From: Sphingomonadaceae bacterium
GTDB taxonomy: Bacteria; Pseudomonadota; Alphaproteobacteria; Sphingomonadales; Sphingomonadaceae
Length of the DNA stretch: 16,163 nucleotides
NCBI GenBank assembly: GCA_023384025.1
Contig: JAHDXX010000044.1
Location: forward strand, 1-16,163
Direction: 5' to 3'
The notes beneath the pieces are model-generated. The model was not told the origin of the DNA. It searched no databases and saw only the letters and a list, made by a program, of their open reading frames with translations. The translations under genes were made by a program, and so were the position numbers. The stretch's first letter is position 1; the number at the start of each line of letters is the position of its first letter. This document shows positions 6,783 to 14,733 of this stretch, in pieces.

Positions 6783-7907
6783 ATGAGCAGGTTCAGCAAC
6801 ATTGTTGGGCGGATTCGGCGCAACCCGTGGTTTTTCCTCGGCGTGGTGCTGCCGGTGCTGTTGAGCGCGTTCTATTATTTCCTCATCGCTTCGGACCAGT
6901 ACGTTTCCGAATCGCGCTTCGTGATCAAGGCGCCCAACCAGCGTGGCGCACAGGTCTCGACCATCGCCAACCTGATCCAGACCACGGGGCTGTCTGCCGG
7001 GCAGGAGCAGGCGGACCAGGTGATCGACTATGTAAGGTCTCGCGCGGCGCTGGAGCAACTGGGCAAGGCGGTGCCGGTCAAGCAGGTCTATGGAAGCGCG
7101 AATGCTGATTTCCTGTCGCAGTTTCCTGCGTTGTGGGATGAAGATGCGTTCGAGGATCTGTATGAGTACTACCAGGGCAAGGTCACGATTGACCGCGACC
7201 CGGACACAGGCCTCGTCGTGCTGCGGACAATTGCCTTCGATGGCAAGAATGCCAAGGCGATCAACGAGCGCCTGCTGCGGCAGAGCGAGGAACTGGTCAA
7301 TGAGCTGAACGAACGCGCACGCAAGCGGGCCATTTCCGAAGCCGAAGAGCGGATGAACGAGGCGGAGCAGCGGGTCACTGCGGCGCGAAAGGCGCTGGCC
7401 ACTTATCGCAACCGCTCCGAACTGGTCGAGCCGCTCAAGCAGGCCAGCGGCATCCTCGAGATCGCCAACCGCCTGATCGCAGAGCGCTCCGTACTCGAGG
7501 CGCAACTGAGCACGCTGGAGCGACTGACCCCGGAACATCCGTCAATCCCCACCTTGCGTCAGCGGATCGCTTCGCTGACCCGCGAGATCGACCGCCAGAC
7601 CGAGCGGATCGTGGGTGGCACGGGTGCGATCAACACCAAGCTGCCGGATTATGAGGCACTCGCTGTGGAGCAGGAGTTCGCCGAACAGCTGCTGGTGCTG
7701 ACCCGCTCGACGCTGGAACAGGCCCGCGCAGATGCGCTCAAGCAGCAATTTTACCTCGAGCGGGTGGTCAACCCGAACGAACCGGACCTGCCCGAATACC
7801 CGCATGCCCTGCGCATCGTGCTGACGATCCTTGGCTTTGCCCTCTGCCTCTATTTCATCATCTGGATGTTCGTGGTCGGAATCCTCGAACATGCGCCGGA
7901 GGACTGA
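6783..7907 (+). CDS. kpsE: Capsule export inner-membrane/periplasmic protein, KpsE/BexC type (PCP-3)
   Basis: KpsE-type polysaccharide co-polymerases connect the KpsMT ABC transporter to the outer-membrane channel. The 374-residue product (the E. coli protein is about 380) has one membrane segment near each end: PWFFLGVVLPVLLSAFYYF at about 16-34, and a strongly hydrophobic stretch at about 345-368 starting ALRIVLTILGFALCLYFII. Between them is a large periplasmic domain. It includes YVSESRFVIKAP just after the first segment, a long charged helical region at about 175-300 (EAEERMNEAEQRVTAARKAL and following) that should form coiled coil, and the P-N-E-P-D-L-P-E-Y-P block before the second segment. 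ATG 6783 follows AGAGG at a sensible distance. It is four bases ahead of kpsM on the same strand. Confidence 0.93.
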   Translation: MSRFSNIVGRIRRNPWFFLGVVLPVLLSAFYYFLIASDQYVSESRFVIKAPNQRGAQVSTIANLIQTTGLSAGQEQADQVIDYVRSRAALEQLGKAVPVKQVYGSANADFLSQFPALWDEDAFEDLYEYYQGKVTIDRDPDTGLVVLRTIAFDGKNAKAINERLLRQSEELVNELNERARKRAISEAEERMNEAEQRVTAARKALATYRNRSELVEPLKQASGILEIANRLIAERSVLEAQLSTLERLTPEHPSIPTLRQRIASLTREIDRQTERIVGGTGAINTKLPDYEALAVEQEFAEQLLVLTRSTLEQARADALKQQFYLERVVNPNEPDLPEYPHALRIVLTILGFALCLYFIIWMFVVGILEHAPED

Positions 7908-7910
7908 ACC

Positions 7911-8693
7911 GTGGCCTCGCTCGCCAAGGGCTGGGATATCCAGAAGCGGGTCATCAAGGCCCTGATGATCCGCGAACTGACCACTCGCTTCGGCCGGGAA
8001 AACATCGGCTTCCTGTGGATCATGGTGGAGCCGCTGCTGTTTGCCGGATTGATCGCCTTGCTATGGCGGGTCACCAAGGGTCCGTTTGAATTTGGCGTGG
8101 ATATAGTCGCCTTCGTGATTAGCGGCTATATTCCGATGGTCTTATTCAGAAGCACGATCAATCGGGCCGTCAGCGCATTTACTGCAAATGGTAGTTTGAT
8201 GTATCACAGGCAGGTCAAGGTCCTTGACCTAATAATTGTTAGATTCATCATTGAATTTATCGGGCACATGATGGCATATTTCTTCATATGCTCGACTTTA
8301 CTTGCGTTAGGCCTGTTTCCTAGCCCACATGACCTCGGCTTCGTGATATTGGGCTGGTTGTATTTCTCGCTCTTTACGTTTTCGATCGCGGTTATCGTTG
8401 CCCCGCTGAGTGAAATGAGTGAGGTGATAGAAAAAATCATTCCGGTAACCAACTACATGATGATCCCGCTTTCAGGGGCGTTCTTTCTCGTCGGGTCACT
8501 CTCACCTGCCCTGGCCAACGCTGCGCTCTACTCACCGCCCGTGCACGCCATGGAGATGATGCGTTTGGGAATTTTTGGACCTGGAATTAGTCCCCAGTTC
8601 GAATTTTTCTACCCCCTCGCCTTCGCGTTGCCATGCATTGCATTGGGACTGATGCTATGCCGAAGGGTGCGGCGGACGTTGGTGATCGAATGA
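7911..8693 (+). CDS. kpsM: Capsule ABC transporter permease, KpsM/Wzm type
   Basis: This is the integral membrane half of the ABC-2 type exporter that moves the finished lipid-linked polysaccharide across the inner membrane. The 260-residue product has about six hydrophobic segments. The cytoplasmic N-terminal helix QKRVIKALMIRELTTRFGRENIGFLW is characteristic (residues about 11-36; the conserved part is RELTTRFG..N.GFLW). The start is GTG 7911, supported by GGAGG at 7898-7902, eight bases upstream. The gene follows kpsE with a 3-base gap and overlaps kpsT as ATGA. Base composition changes within it: bases 8221-8280 are about 33% GC, while the first 150 bases match the GC-rich neighbours, so its central part may come from a different source. 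Confidence 0.94.
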   Translation: MASLAKGWDIQKRVIKALMIRELTTRFGRENIGFLWIMVEPLLFAGLIALLWRVTKGPFEFGVDIVAFVISGYIPMVLFRSTINRAVSAFTANGSLMYHRQVKVLDLIIVRFIIEFIGHMMAYFFICSTLLALGLFPSPHDLGFVILGWLYFSLFTFSIAVIVAPLSEMSEVIEKIIPVTNYMMIPLSGAFFLVGSLSPALANAALYSPPVHAMEMMRLGIFGPGISPQFEFFYPLAFALPCIALGLMLCRRVRRTLVIE

Positions 8694-9337
8694 TCAGGTG
8701 TGAGAACATTCGCAAAAGCTATCCTGCCGGGCATGGCCGAAGAGCAGTGCTCAAAGGCGTCAACCTGACAATCGCCCGCGGCGAGCGGGTCGCTCTGTTA
8801 GGTCGCAATGGTGCAGGAAAATCCACCTTGATCAAGCAGATAGGAGGGGTCGAGCTTCCTGATAGCGGCCGGATCGTTCGCCATATGTCGATCAGCTGGC
8901 CAATCGGGTTCAATGGCGGCTTTCAGGGCAGCCTGACCGGATACGACAACGCGCGCTTCATCGCCCGTATCTACGGCCATTCCTATGTCGACATGCGCGA
9001 CTTCGTAGAAGATTTCACTGAGCTGGGAGGCGCACTCCGGATGCCGGTGAAGACCTATTCTTCCGGAATGCGTGCCCGACTGGCATTTGCCTTATCATTG
9101 GCAATAGAGTTCGATTGTTATCTGATCGATGAAGTCATTCTGGTGGGAGATCAGAACTTTCAGCGAAAGTGTCACCATGAACTGTTTGAGAAGCGGTCCG
9201 ATCGGGCAATGATCATTGCCAGTCACGACATGCACACCATCCGCGACGTGTGCAATCGAGCAGTTCTGATTCACGATGGCCACGGCATCACGTTCGACGA
9301 AGTTGGCGAAGCGGTGGAGCGGTATGAGGCGTTGTAG
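8690..9337 (+). CDS. kpsT: Capsule ABC transporter ATP-binding protein, KpsT/Wzt type
   Basis: This ATPase powers export through KpsM. The 215-residue protein has Walker A GRNGAGKST (about 43-51), the ABC signature YSSGMRARLAFALSLA (about 123-138), Walker B YLIDEV with the catalytic Glu, and the H-loop IIASHDMHT. The length is that of short KpsT proteins without the carbohydrate-binding C-terminal domain of Wzt, so it should not recognise a chain-end modification through such a domain. ATG 8690 overlaps the kpsM TGA as ATGA, indicating translational coupling. It is the last gene of the kdsA-side plus-strand run. The 66 bases after it contain no strong terminator before the convergent gene. 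Confidence 0.95.
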   Translation: MIRCENIRKSYPAGHGRRAVLKGVNLTIARGERVALLGRNGAGKSTLIKQIGGVELPDSGRIVRHMSISWPIGFNGGFQGSLTGYDNARFIARIYGHSYVDMRDFVEDFTELGGALRMPVKTYSSGMRARLAFALSLAIEFDCYLIDEVILVGDQNFQRKCHHELFEKRSDRAMIIASHDMHTIRDVCNRAVLIHDGHGITFDEVGEAVERYEAL

Positions 9338-9403
9338 CCTGGAGCGTTCCGATTGATCTTGAGCTGCAAAATCTGAGATTACCGCGGCGTGCAGGGCACA
9401 ACT

Positions 9404-11206
9404 TTACAAACGCAAGCGAGCTCTGCCGTTTCTAGCGAGCCATTCGTTCTTAAGTGTGCGTAGCCTGCTCTGGCTTTCGGCAATCATGTCGCGATATTGC
9501 GTGTTTTGAAAACCCCACAAAGTCGAGTGTAGCTCCTCACGATGACCAACGAGAAAAGGATCGGTCACAATTACCCGCAAATTGGCGTTTTCAAGATAGC
9601 GATCAATGGCATTGGATTCCACGTGATGGTCATTCTGGTTCCAGCGCGCTATCCAGTCCATCGATACATCACTGTAAATGTTGAATACCGTGCTGGTCAT
9701 TTTATCCAGCCAGATAAAATCCATGCCGCGGTAATGCTCTACATCGACAATTCTTGCCTCATCGTGCAAATGCGCGATCACCCCTGAGAACACATCCCAC
9801 GCTCCCTTATTCTCTTGCAAGTAGCTTTCGATGATCGACAACCGCTCGAAATGATCAGGATTGAGAAGAGCATCATCCTCCAGGATCGTTAACTTAGTAA
9901 CACCCGCTGCACGAGCGCTGCGGCACAGGTATTTGTAACTCATGCCGCACCCAATCCAGCCAGGTCTTCTGCGCATTCCATCAAAGACTTGCATGGCTGG
10001 CTGTCGTGTCTCACGATCGAACATTCTGCGCCGATCCGTTGTCTCCGGCAGTGACAGCGCAATCGTTGCGTCCTCGCTGACTTCAAGCGCTGGAATGTGA
10101 TCAAGCGCATCAGTCGGTAGTATCCCGGTACCAATCAGAAACCGACTGAACATAAATGAAAACCGGTCTTCCCAAAACGCCGCGGCTCTCTGAGTTGCTC
10201 CTGCACTTGTTTGCCAATCTGCGAGGACCGTCGAGATGGCGGAAATCATGGCATTCTCATTGCCACATTCGAAGAAGGTCACTGCCCCATCCAGTTTGGC
10301 GTAGTCATCTTGATCTGCTGTCGACTCCGAAACCACCGGGACGCCCAAGGAGAGGCACTCCTGAATCCGCGGCATTTCCAGTTGAGCGTCTTCATAATAG
10401 TGAATATTTAGAACAACCCTTGAGCTTTGAATGAGCTCTTTGATATCGTTCGAAAATAGAGAATCGATACGGGTAACGACAAATCGCTCTTCTGCAATTT
10501 CGAGCATCTTTTGTCTTCGAGGGCAACTTTTAAAATCTCCGTAAAATAAGATATCGATTGATTTATCACGATCTGAATGATCTGCGTAGTTGTTCGATGC
10601 CCCAATTGGTAAATAATAAACGTGCGGAAAAGATATTCCATTTTTAGATAAAAATTCGATATTGGTTAGTGAATAATCCAAAACCGCAAAAGAATTGTTC
10701 ATGTCAGAAAAATATCTATCGGAGAACCAGCGAGAGCTCGTTGATTGCTCCAATTGATAAATGATGCGCTTCTCTCCGGGCGGCAGTTTGTCGAACATTT
10801 GCGCGCAGAGAACGATATAATAATCATGATTGAAAACGTCAGGACATTCGAGGCGTATCTCGACTTCCCAGCCGAATTTCTTCAATTGCTCCGATAAGGT
10901 GTGAGCTATAAACAAAACGTGCGGAGTTGTAATTATACACCAATGCAGGCCCAACCCGCGGCTCCTCTCGTAGGATGCCTTTGACGGATGTCGGTTAAGT
11001 CGCTTGCCTAGCCACAGGTAATGCCGCGCGGGATCAATGCCGCTTTTCCTAACGTCCGGATATTGGCTGAGGTACCACTGCTCATCGAATTCAGATTCAG
11101 CACGGAATCGTGCAACATCACTATCTGTAATGCTGGCGAGAGGAATGGTGTTCGACAATTCAGTAACCTTTACTATCGCTGCGCCTGCGTCCGCGATTGG
11201 CGGCAA
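9404..11206 (-). CDS. Two-domain glycosyltransferase (GT-B-like region plus GT25-like C-terminus) with N-terminal PDV/HYL module
   Basis: This 600-residue protein has three visible parts. Residues about 40-74 hold a short module (FDEQWYLSQYPDV, then GIDPARHYLWLG) common in bacterial surface-glycan proteins. Residues about 85-365 look like a GT-B glycosyltransferase: IIYQLEQSTSSRW, DYSLTNIEFL, YYLPIGAS, DILFYGDF, then VVLNIHYYE and LEMPRIQECLSLGVPVVSE as the donor-binding end. Residues about 390-575 resemble GT25 (LPS-type) transferases with LTILEDDALL near 439-448, the acidic metal/donor motif. It may therefore add two sugars. The start is TTG 11204-11206, the first start after an in-frame stop, with AAGGGGA about 11 bases upstream. 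It lies 112 bases after the sulfotransferase. The DNA is AT-rich: bases 10441-10500 are about 38% GC and 10561-10620 about 35%. Substrates are unknown. Confidence 0.8.
   Translation of the reverse strand: MPPIADAGAAIVKVTELSNTIPLASITDSDVARFRAESEFDEQWYLSQYPDVRKSGIDPARHYLWLGKRLNRHPSKASYERSRGLGLHWCIITTPHVLFIAHTLSEQLKKFGWEVEIRLECPDVFNHDYYIVLCAQMFDKLPPGEKRIIYQLEQSTSSRWFSDRYFSDMNNSFAVLDYSLTNIEFLSKNGISFPHVYYLPIGASNNYADHSDRDKSIDILFYGDFKSCPRRQKMLEIAEERFVVTRIDSLFSNDIKELIQSSRVVLNIHYYEDAQLEMPRIQECLSLGVPVVSESTADQDDYAKLDGAVTFFECGNENAMISAISTVLADWQTSAGATQRAAAFWEDRFSFMFSRFLIGTGILPTDALDHIPALEVSEDATIALSLPETTDRRRMFDRETRQPAMQVFDGMRRRPGWIGCGMSYKYLCRSARAAGVTKLTILEDDALLNPDHFERLSIIESYLQENKGAWDVFSGVIAHLHDEARIVDVEHYRGMDFIWLDKMTSTVFNIYSDVSMDWIARWNQNDHHVESNAIDRYLENANLRVIVTDPFLVGHREELHSTLWGFQNTQYRDMIAESQSRLRTLKNEWLARNGRARLRL
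10985..11089 (-). repeat. PDV/HYL module, copy in the glycosyltransferase N-terminus
   Basis: This encodes about 35 residues of the pattern FD.Q.YL...PDV...G.DP.RHYL..G....R, the same pattern found at the end of the neighbouring sulfotransferase (11337-11438). The two copies share roughly half their residues, including F-D, Y-L, P-D-V, D-P and R-H-Y-L. The module is seen in many bacterial multi-domain glycan enzymes. Its function is unknown to me. Confidence 0.65.
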
Positions 11207-11318
11207 AAGGCGCGAATCCCCTTAGGTAGACGAATATCTTTCCAAGATGACAAATTCCGATGCCAATCCTGATCAAGTCTACAGGCTACCAAAGGCCTGG
11301 ACGATGGTGCTTGGCGGT

Positions 11319-13346
11319 CTAGTCGGGCTTGGTGATCGGCCGCCCCTCGGCCATGCCGTGCAGCAAATAATGCCGCACGGGATCCATTCCGTGGGCGGCG
11401 ACATCCGGATTGGCAGCGAGATAGGCCTGCGCATCGAACAGGCCCGCATTGCGATAGCGGCGGTGTTCGCGCTGTTGCCGCCACCGCGATGGCATGAGTG
11501 GCCACCACTTGGGGAAAACCTGCGCGATCTTCGCCATTTCGGCCAGCCAAAGTGCGTTGGCTTGTGTGCTGTCAGCTCGGTGCCCCTCTTCAGCCAGCAT
11601 TGCTGTAACCTGTGCGATTTCATCGAAACGCATGGAAAGATTCCGCTCCGCCTCCGACCGGGCAAACTCCTGTGCTCGCAGCTGCTGGTTAAGCTGCATG
11701 TTCTCGTCGAGCAGGTGCTGAGGCGGCTCCACCGGCGCTTCGAGTGCTTCGTCAAGGCGTTCGCGAAGATCGTCCAGCTCCTTCTCTACGGAACTGACCC
11801 GATCTTCCGCCGCCCTGCGCTGGGCGTGTTCCAGATCAGCTAGTTTCCGGGCTTCTTCTGCCGCAAGATCCGTTGCGACCGTTTGTTCGCGCGCCTTTTC
11901 CAACTCGTCCCGCAAATCGGCGAGTGCACTCTCTGTCGCTTTGCGCTGCTCACGTTCCTGAACGAGTTCGGCTTCAACTACCGCCGAAGCCCGCTCAGCG
12001 GCGCGGGCCTGTTCCCACCACTGCGCCAGTTCTTCCTGCCGTTGCAGCAGAGCGCTTTCAGTGGCCGCCACCTGGCCGGTCAGCTCTGCAATCCTGAGCT
12101 CCGCGTTACGCAGTGCTTCGGTCGCCGCGACGAGTTCAACCGACAGGCGCTCCCGCTCCGTGGCCAGTTCGCTCGCCATGACCTGCTGGCTCTCGAGGGA
12201 TGAACACAGTTCCTGGGTGTTTTGCTCAAGTCGGCTCACTTCCGCGCCCAACGCAGCGGATTTCGCCTCGGCACCTGCAAGGCGTGCCTCCAGATCCGCT
12301 ATCTGGCCAACATGGTTCGCTTTGGCCGCTTCGATTTCTTGTAATGCTTGCCGGGCCTGGTCGGCGGTGAGGTCGGCTTCATTGCGGCGGGCCTCCATTT
12401 CGCGCCGGAGTTCACTGCCCGAGCCGAGCGCACCTGCTGCATCGGATGTCAGCAGAAGCGGTGCGAAGGTGGCGTATGCACCGTTGAATTCGGCCCTGAT
12501 CGTGTCGAGCGCGGTCTGATCGCTTTGATCCTCGCCGTTCTCGCTCCAGCGGTGCAGGATCGCGTAGGTCCTGCCGATCCAGTCTGCAGGGTCGAGCTCT
12601 GCCAGAACGGCCTTGCGACCGCTTTCGTGATGGCGGTGGCTGCCGTCGAGAAACGCATCAATCTGGCCATGAACCGCGGGCGCATTGCGCGGCAATGCAA
12701 TGCCGAGCGACGTGCGGATATTGGCAACCGTGCCGCGCCAATCGTCGAGCAGCAAGTCGTAACGGCAAACCACACGCCTGGTTCCTCGCGAGAAGAATTC
12801 GGCATCGAGCACGTGGCGCAGCCACAACAACTGGCCGTAGCCCGGGCTCATCAGATCGCGGTTGTCGAGCGATGCTGACACCTCTTCTGGCTTCCGCATC
12901 ATCAGGATGACACGGGGCTCGATACCTGCGTTCTTCAGCCCGTCCAGCCAAAGGTCTGCCAGGCGACACAGACGCGGATCCTTGAGCACGAACAGTGGGC
13001 CGAGGGCAGCATGCTCGGTGGCAACTTCGGAGATGCGCTCCAGCATGGCCTCTCTGGTCCCTGAGGCATACCAGTCGGCGTTGATTGGCCCCCAGTCGTC
13101 CCATGATGAGCCCGCCGATGTCAGGATCTCATCGTTCAGATTGACTGCCTTGACCGCTTCCCAGTGGCCGCTGGTGTTGCCGTCGCCCGGGCCAATGAGG
13201 TCGTCTGGCAAAGCGCAGCCGAGCAGGTTAAGCACACGCGTGATCGCGCTGGTGCCGCTGCGATGCATACCCAGAACGAGCAGCCCTTGTACCTGACTTC
13301 CTGCCTTTAATCGCGTCTGGCGTGGTTTTGTTGCAGATGCTTTCAT
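11319..13346 (-). CDS. Sulfotransferase family protein with long coiled coil and C-terminal PDV/HYL module
   Basis: This 675-residue protein begins with a PAPS-dependent sulfotransferase-like domain (about 20-240). It shows GMHRSGTSAITRVLNLLG (about 26-43, the 5'-phosphosulfate-binding loop), LKDPRLCRL (about 121-129), VILMMRKPEEVSASLDNRD (about 146-164, the 3'-phosphate-binding Arg/Ser region) and YDLLLDDW. Residues about 310-560 are Glu/Ala/Leu/Arg-rich and almost without Pro or Gly, a long coiled coil. The tail has a basic WWPLMPSRWRQQREHRRYR stretch and then the FDAQAYLAANPDV...DPVRHYLLHG module. ATG 13344-13346 has GAGG just upstream and follows the kpsD-like gene by 48 bases. A role in sulfating the capsule or a surface glycan fits the locus. 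The acceptor is unknown, and the coiled coil could tether or oligomerise the enzyme. Confidence 0.85.
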   Translation of the reverse strand: MKASATKPRQTRLKAGSQVQGLLVLGMHRSGTSAITRVLNLLGCALPDDLIGPGDGNTSGHWEAVKAVNLNDEILTSAGSSWDDWGPINADWYASGTREAMLERISEVATEHAALGPLFVLKDPRLCRLADLWLDGLKNAGIEPRVILMMRKPEEVSASLDNRDLMSPGYGQLLWLRHVLDAEFFSRGTRRVVCRYDLLLDDWRGTVANIRTSLGIALPRNAPAVHGQIDAFLDGSHRHHESGRKAVLAELDPADWIGRTYAILHRWSENGEDQSDQTALDTIRAEFNGAYATFAPLLLTSDAAGALGSGSELRREMEARRNEADLTADQARQALQEIEAAKANHVGQIADLEARLAGAEAKSAALGAEVSRLEQNTQELCSSLESQQVMASELATERERLSVELVAATEALRNAELRIAELTGQVAATESALLQRQEELAQWWEQARAAERASAVVEAELVQEREQRKATESALADLRDELEKAREQTVATDLAAEEARKLADLEHAQRRAAEDRVSSVEKELDDLRERLDEALEAPVEPPQHLLDENMQLNQQLRAQEFARSEAERNLSMRFDEIAQVTAMLAEEGHRADSTQANALWLAEMAKIAQVFPKWWPLMPSRWRQQREHRRYRNAGLFDAQAYLAANPDVAAHGMDPVRHYLLHGMAEGRPITKPD
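11337..11438 (-). repeat. PDV/HYL module, copy in the sulfotransferase C-terminus
   Basis: This encodes residues about 637-670 of the sulfotransferase (FDAQAYLAANPDV, GMDPVRHYLLHG, EGRP). It mirrors the module at the N-terminus of the next gene (10985-11089), so the two copies lie about 250 bases apart at the facing ends of adjacent genes. Confidence 0.65.
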
Positions 13347-13394
13347 TCGGGCCTCGATCGATTGTCGGTTTCTGCGGCTAACTGTAAACCCGCC

Positions 13395-14522
13395 CTAAAA
13401 ATTCGTCAGATTCTGCAACGTCACCAGCGGGAAGAACAGCTGGCTGACGATCTGCACCAGCTTGATCGGCTGGTTGGCTTCGGCGTTGCCGATGTAGAGC
13501 ACATCGCCGTCTGCCATCGGGAAGCGCTGCGCCAGCGGGAATGCGCTCACATCCATCATGTTGAGGTGGTACACCACCGGGCGTTCGCGTCCCTCTTCCC
13601 CTTCGTAGATCCGGAACACGAAGATGGCGCGGGGATCGCCCACCGCTGCGCTCGGGCCACCGGCGAGGGCGATTGCTTCGGCAAGCGTGACATCGGCCGT
13701 TGGAAAACCGATCTGCTCGGCTTTCCCGGCTGCTCCCAGTGCAGAAAAGCTGCGCGGGGTCCGGACAAGGGAGAGCCTGTCGCCCGGGAAGATCCGGATG
13801 TTCTGGTCGGGTGAGTTCATGACATCGCTCAAGCGGAATTCTGCCACCGCCGTGTTGCGCTGGACGCGGACCAGGATGTCCTTGACTTCGCCCCTGTGCC
13901 CGCCAGCGAGCGCGATGACATCCGACAGGCTCTCGCGGTTTGTCGGCAGAACGAGGCGCCCGGGCCGAGCAATGTCCCCCCCCACAATAACCGAGTTTGT
14001 CAGCCCTTCGCGGATCGATACGATGACTTGCGGGTTTTGCGATTTTCCGCGCAGCGAGGCCCGGATCAGGCGCTCAACTTCGCTGGTTGTACGGCCAGCG
14101 GCTCGCAACTCGCCGACGAACGGGATGTTGATCGTCCCTTCCTCGCTCACGAGGGTCGGGGGAAGGCGCTCCACCTTGGCACCGGGTTCAAAGCCCTGGT
14201 CGATCGGGCCGGATGAAGAGCGGCCGAACAGCGAAATGCCGGTCTCGTAAATGGAAATATCCAGCACGTCACCAATCCCCACAAGCTCGGTCGGGGGTGG
14301 CGGCGTATAGTCGGGTCCGAAACCCTCGGGAGAACGAGGGGCCGGCGGCAGTGCATCTGCGGACTTGAGCTCGATAAGTTCAATCCCGAGGCGGTTGATG
14401 TCTGCAACCGCCTGCGCGCGCACCTGCGCGCCGGTGGGGCCGCTGGACGGGATCGCCGTGCACCCCGCCAGTAGTCCGCTCGCGACAATCAGCAGCCCAG
14501 TTGCGGCCTTCCGCAAAGCCAT
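13395..14522 (-). CDS. kpsD: Capsule polysaccharide export outer-membrane lipoprotein, KpsD/BexD/Wza type (OPX)
   Basis: OPX proteins form the outer-membrane part of the capsule export channel. The product of ATG 14520-14522 has 375 residues and a lipoprotein signal, MALRKAATGLLIVASGLLAGC, with lipobox LAGC and Cys21 as the lipidation site. Next come the poly-export domain (LVGIGDVLDISIYETG, then EGTINIPFVGELRAAGRTTS and NPQVIVSI) and SLBB-type repeats (VIVGGDIARPGRLVLP, SLSDVIALAGG, and a second ADVTLAEAIALAGGPS). It is shorter than E. coli KpsD (about 550) and closer to BexD/Wza length. A TTG at 14547-14549 with AAGGG upstream is an alternative start, adding 9 residues before the signal. 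It is the first gene of the minus-strand run with the sulfotransferase and the two-domain glycosyltransferase. The symbol kpsD is by role; bexD or wza would also fit. Confidence 0.9.
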   Translation of the reverse strand: MALRKAATGLLIVASGLLAGCTAIPSSGPTGAQVRAQAVADINRLGIELIELKSADALPPAPRSPEGFGPDYTPPPPTELVGIGDVLDISIYETGISLFGRSSSGPIDQGFEPGAKVERLPPTLVSEEGTINIPFVGELRAAGRTTSEVERLIRASLRGKSQNPQVIVSIREGLTNSVIVGGDIARPGRLVLPTNRESLSDVIALAGGHRGEVKDILVRVQRNTAVAEFRLSDVMNSPDQNIRIFPGDRLSLVRTPRSFSALGAAGKAEQIGFPTADVTLAEAIALAGGPSAAVGDPRAIFVFRIYEGEEGRERPVVYHLNMMDVSAFPLAQRFPMADGDVLYIGNAEANQPIKLVQIVSQLFFPLVTLQNLTNF

Positions 14523-14681
14523 CGAAAAACGTGTTGCCGTGTTCAAAGTGTGCGCGCCCTTGGAAGTTCTGATGAGGCGTGGTTCAAACCCTTTTCGGAT
14601 TCCAGACCTGCCCCCCTGCACTGACGATGAACAACCAACGAAAATCGCGAGATGTTCTGAACGCCAAAGCCAGAATTGGAC

Positions 14682-14709
14682 CATATAGCCTGATGGTTCG
14701 ACCGTGCAA
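14682..14709 (-). promoter_or_regulatory. Weak candidate promoter upstream of the kpsD-like gene
   Basis: On the minus strand TTGCAC (14709-14704) precedes TATATG (14687-14682) with a 16-base spacer. This would give a leader of about 150 bases. The -35 match is poor. It is listed because the 211-base gap between this gene and the DUF3592-like gene should hold the promoter of the kpsD run. Confidence 0.22.
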
Positions 14710-14733
14710 GCAGAGGGCGACAACCAGTGCTTG

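Noticed and set aside
6558..7538. Long minus-strand open frame (326 codons) opposite the kdsA-kpsE gap and kpsE
   Set aside because: It lies antisense to the clearly coding kpsE and its product has no recognisable motif; it is a by-product of high GC.
11247..11843. Plus-strand open frame of 198 codons opposite the sulfotransferase tail
   Set aside because: It is antisense to the coiled coil and module-bearing protein, with no motif of its own.
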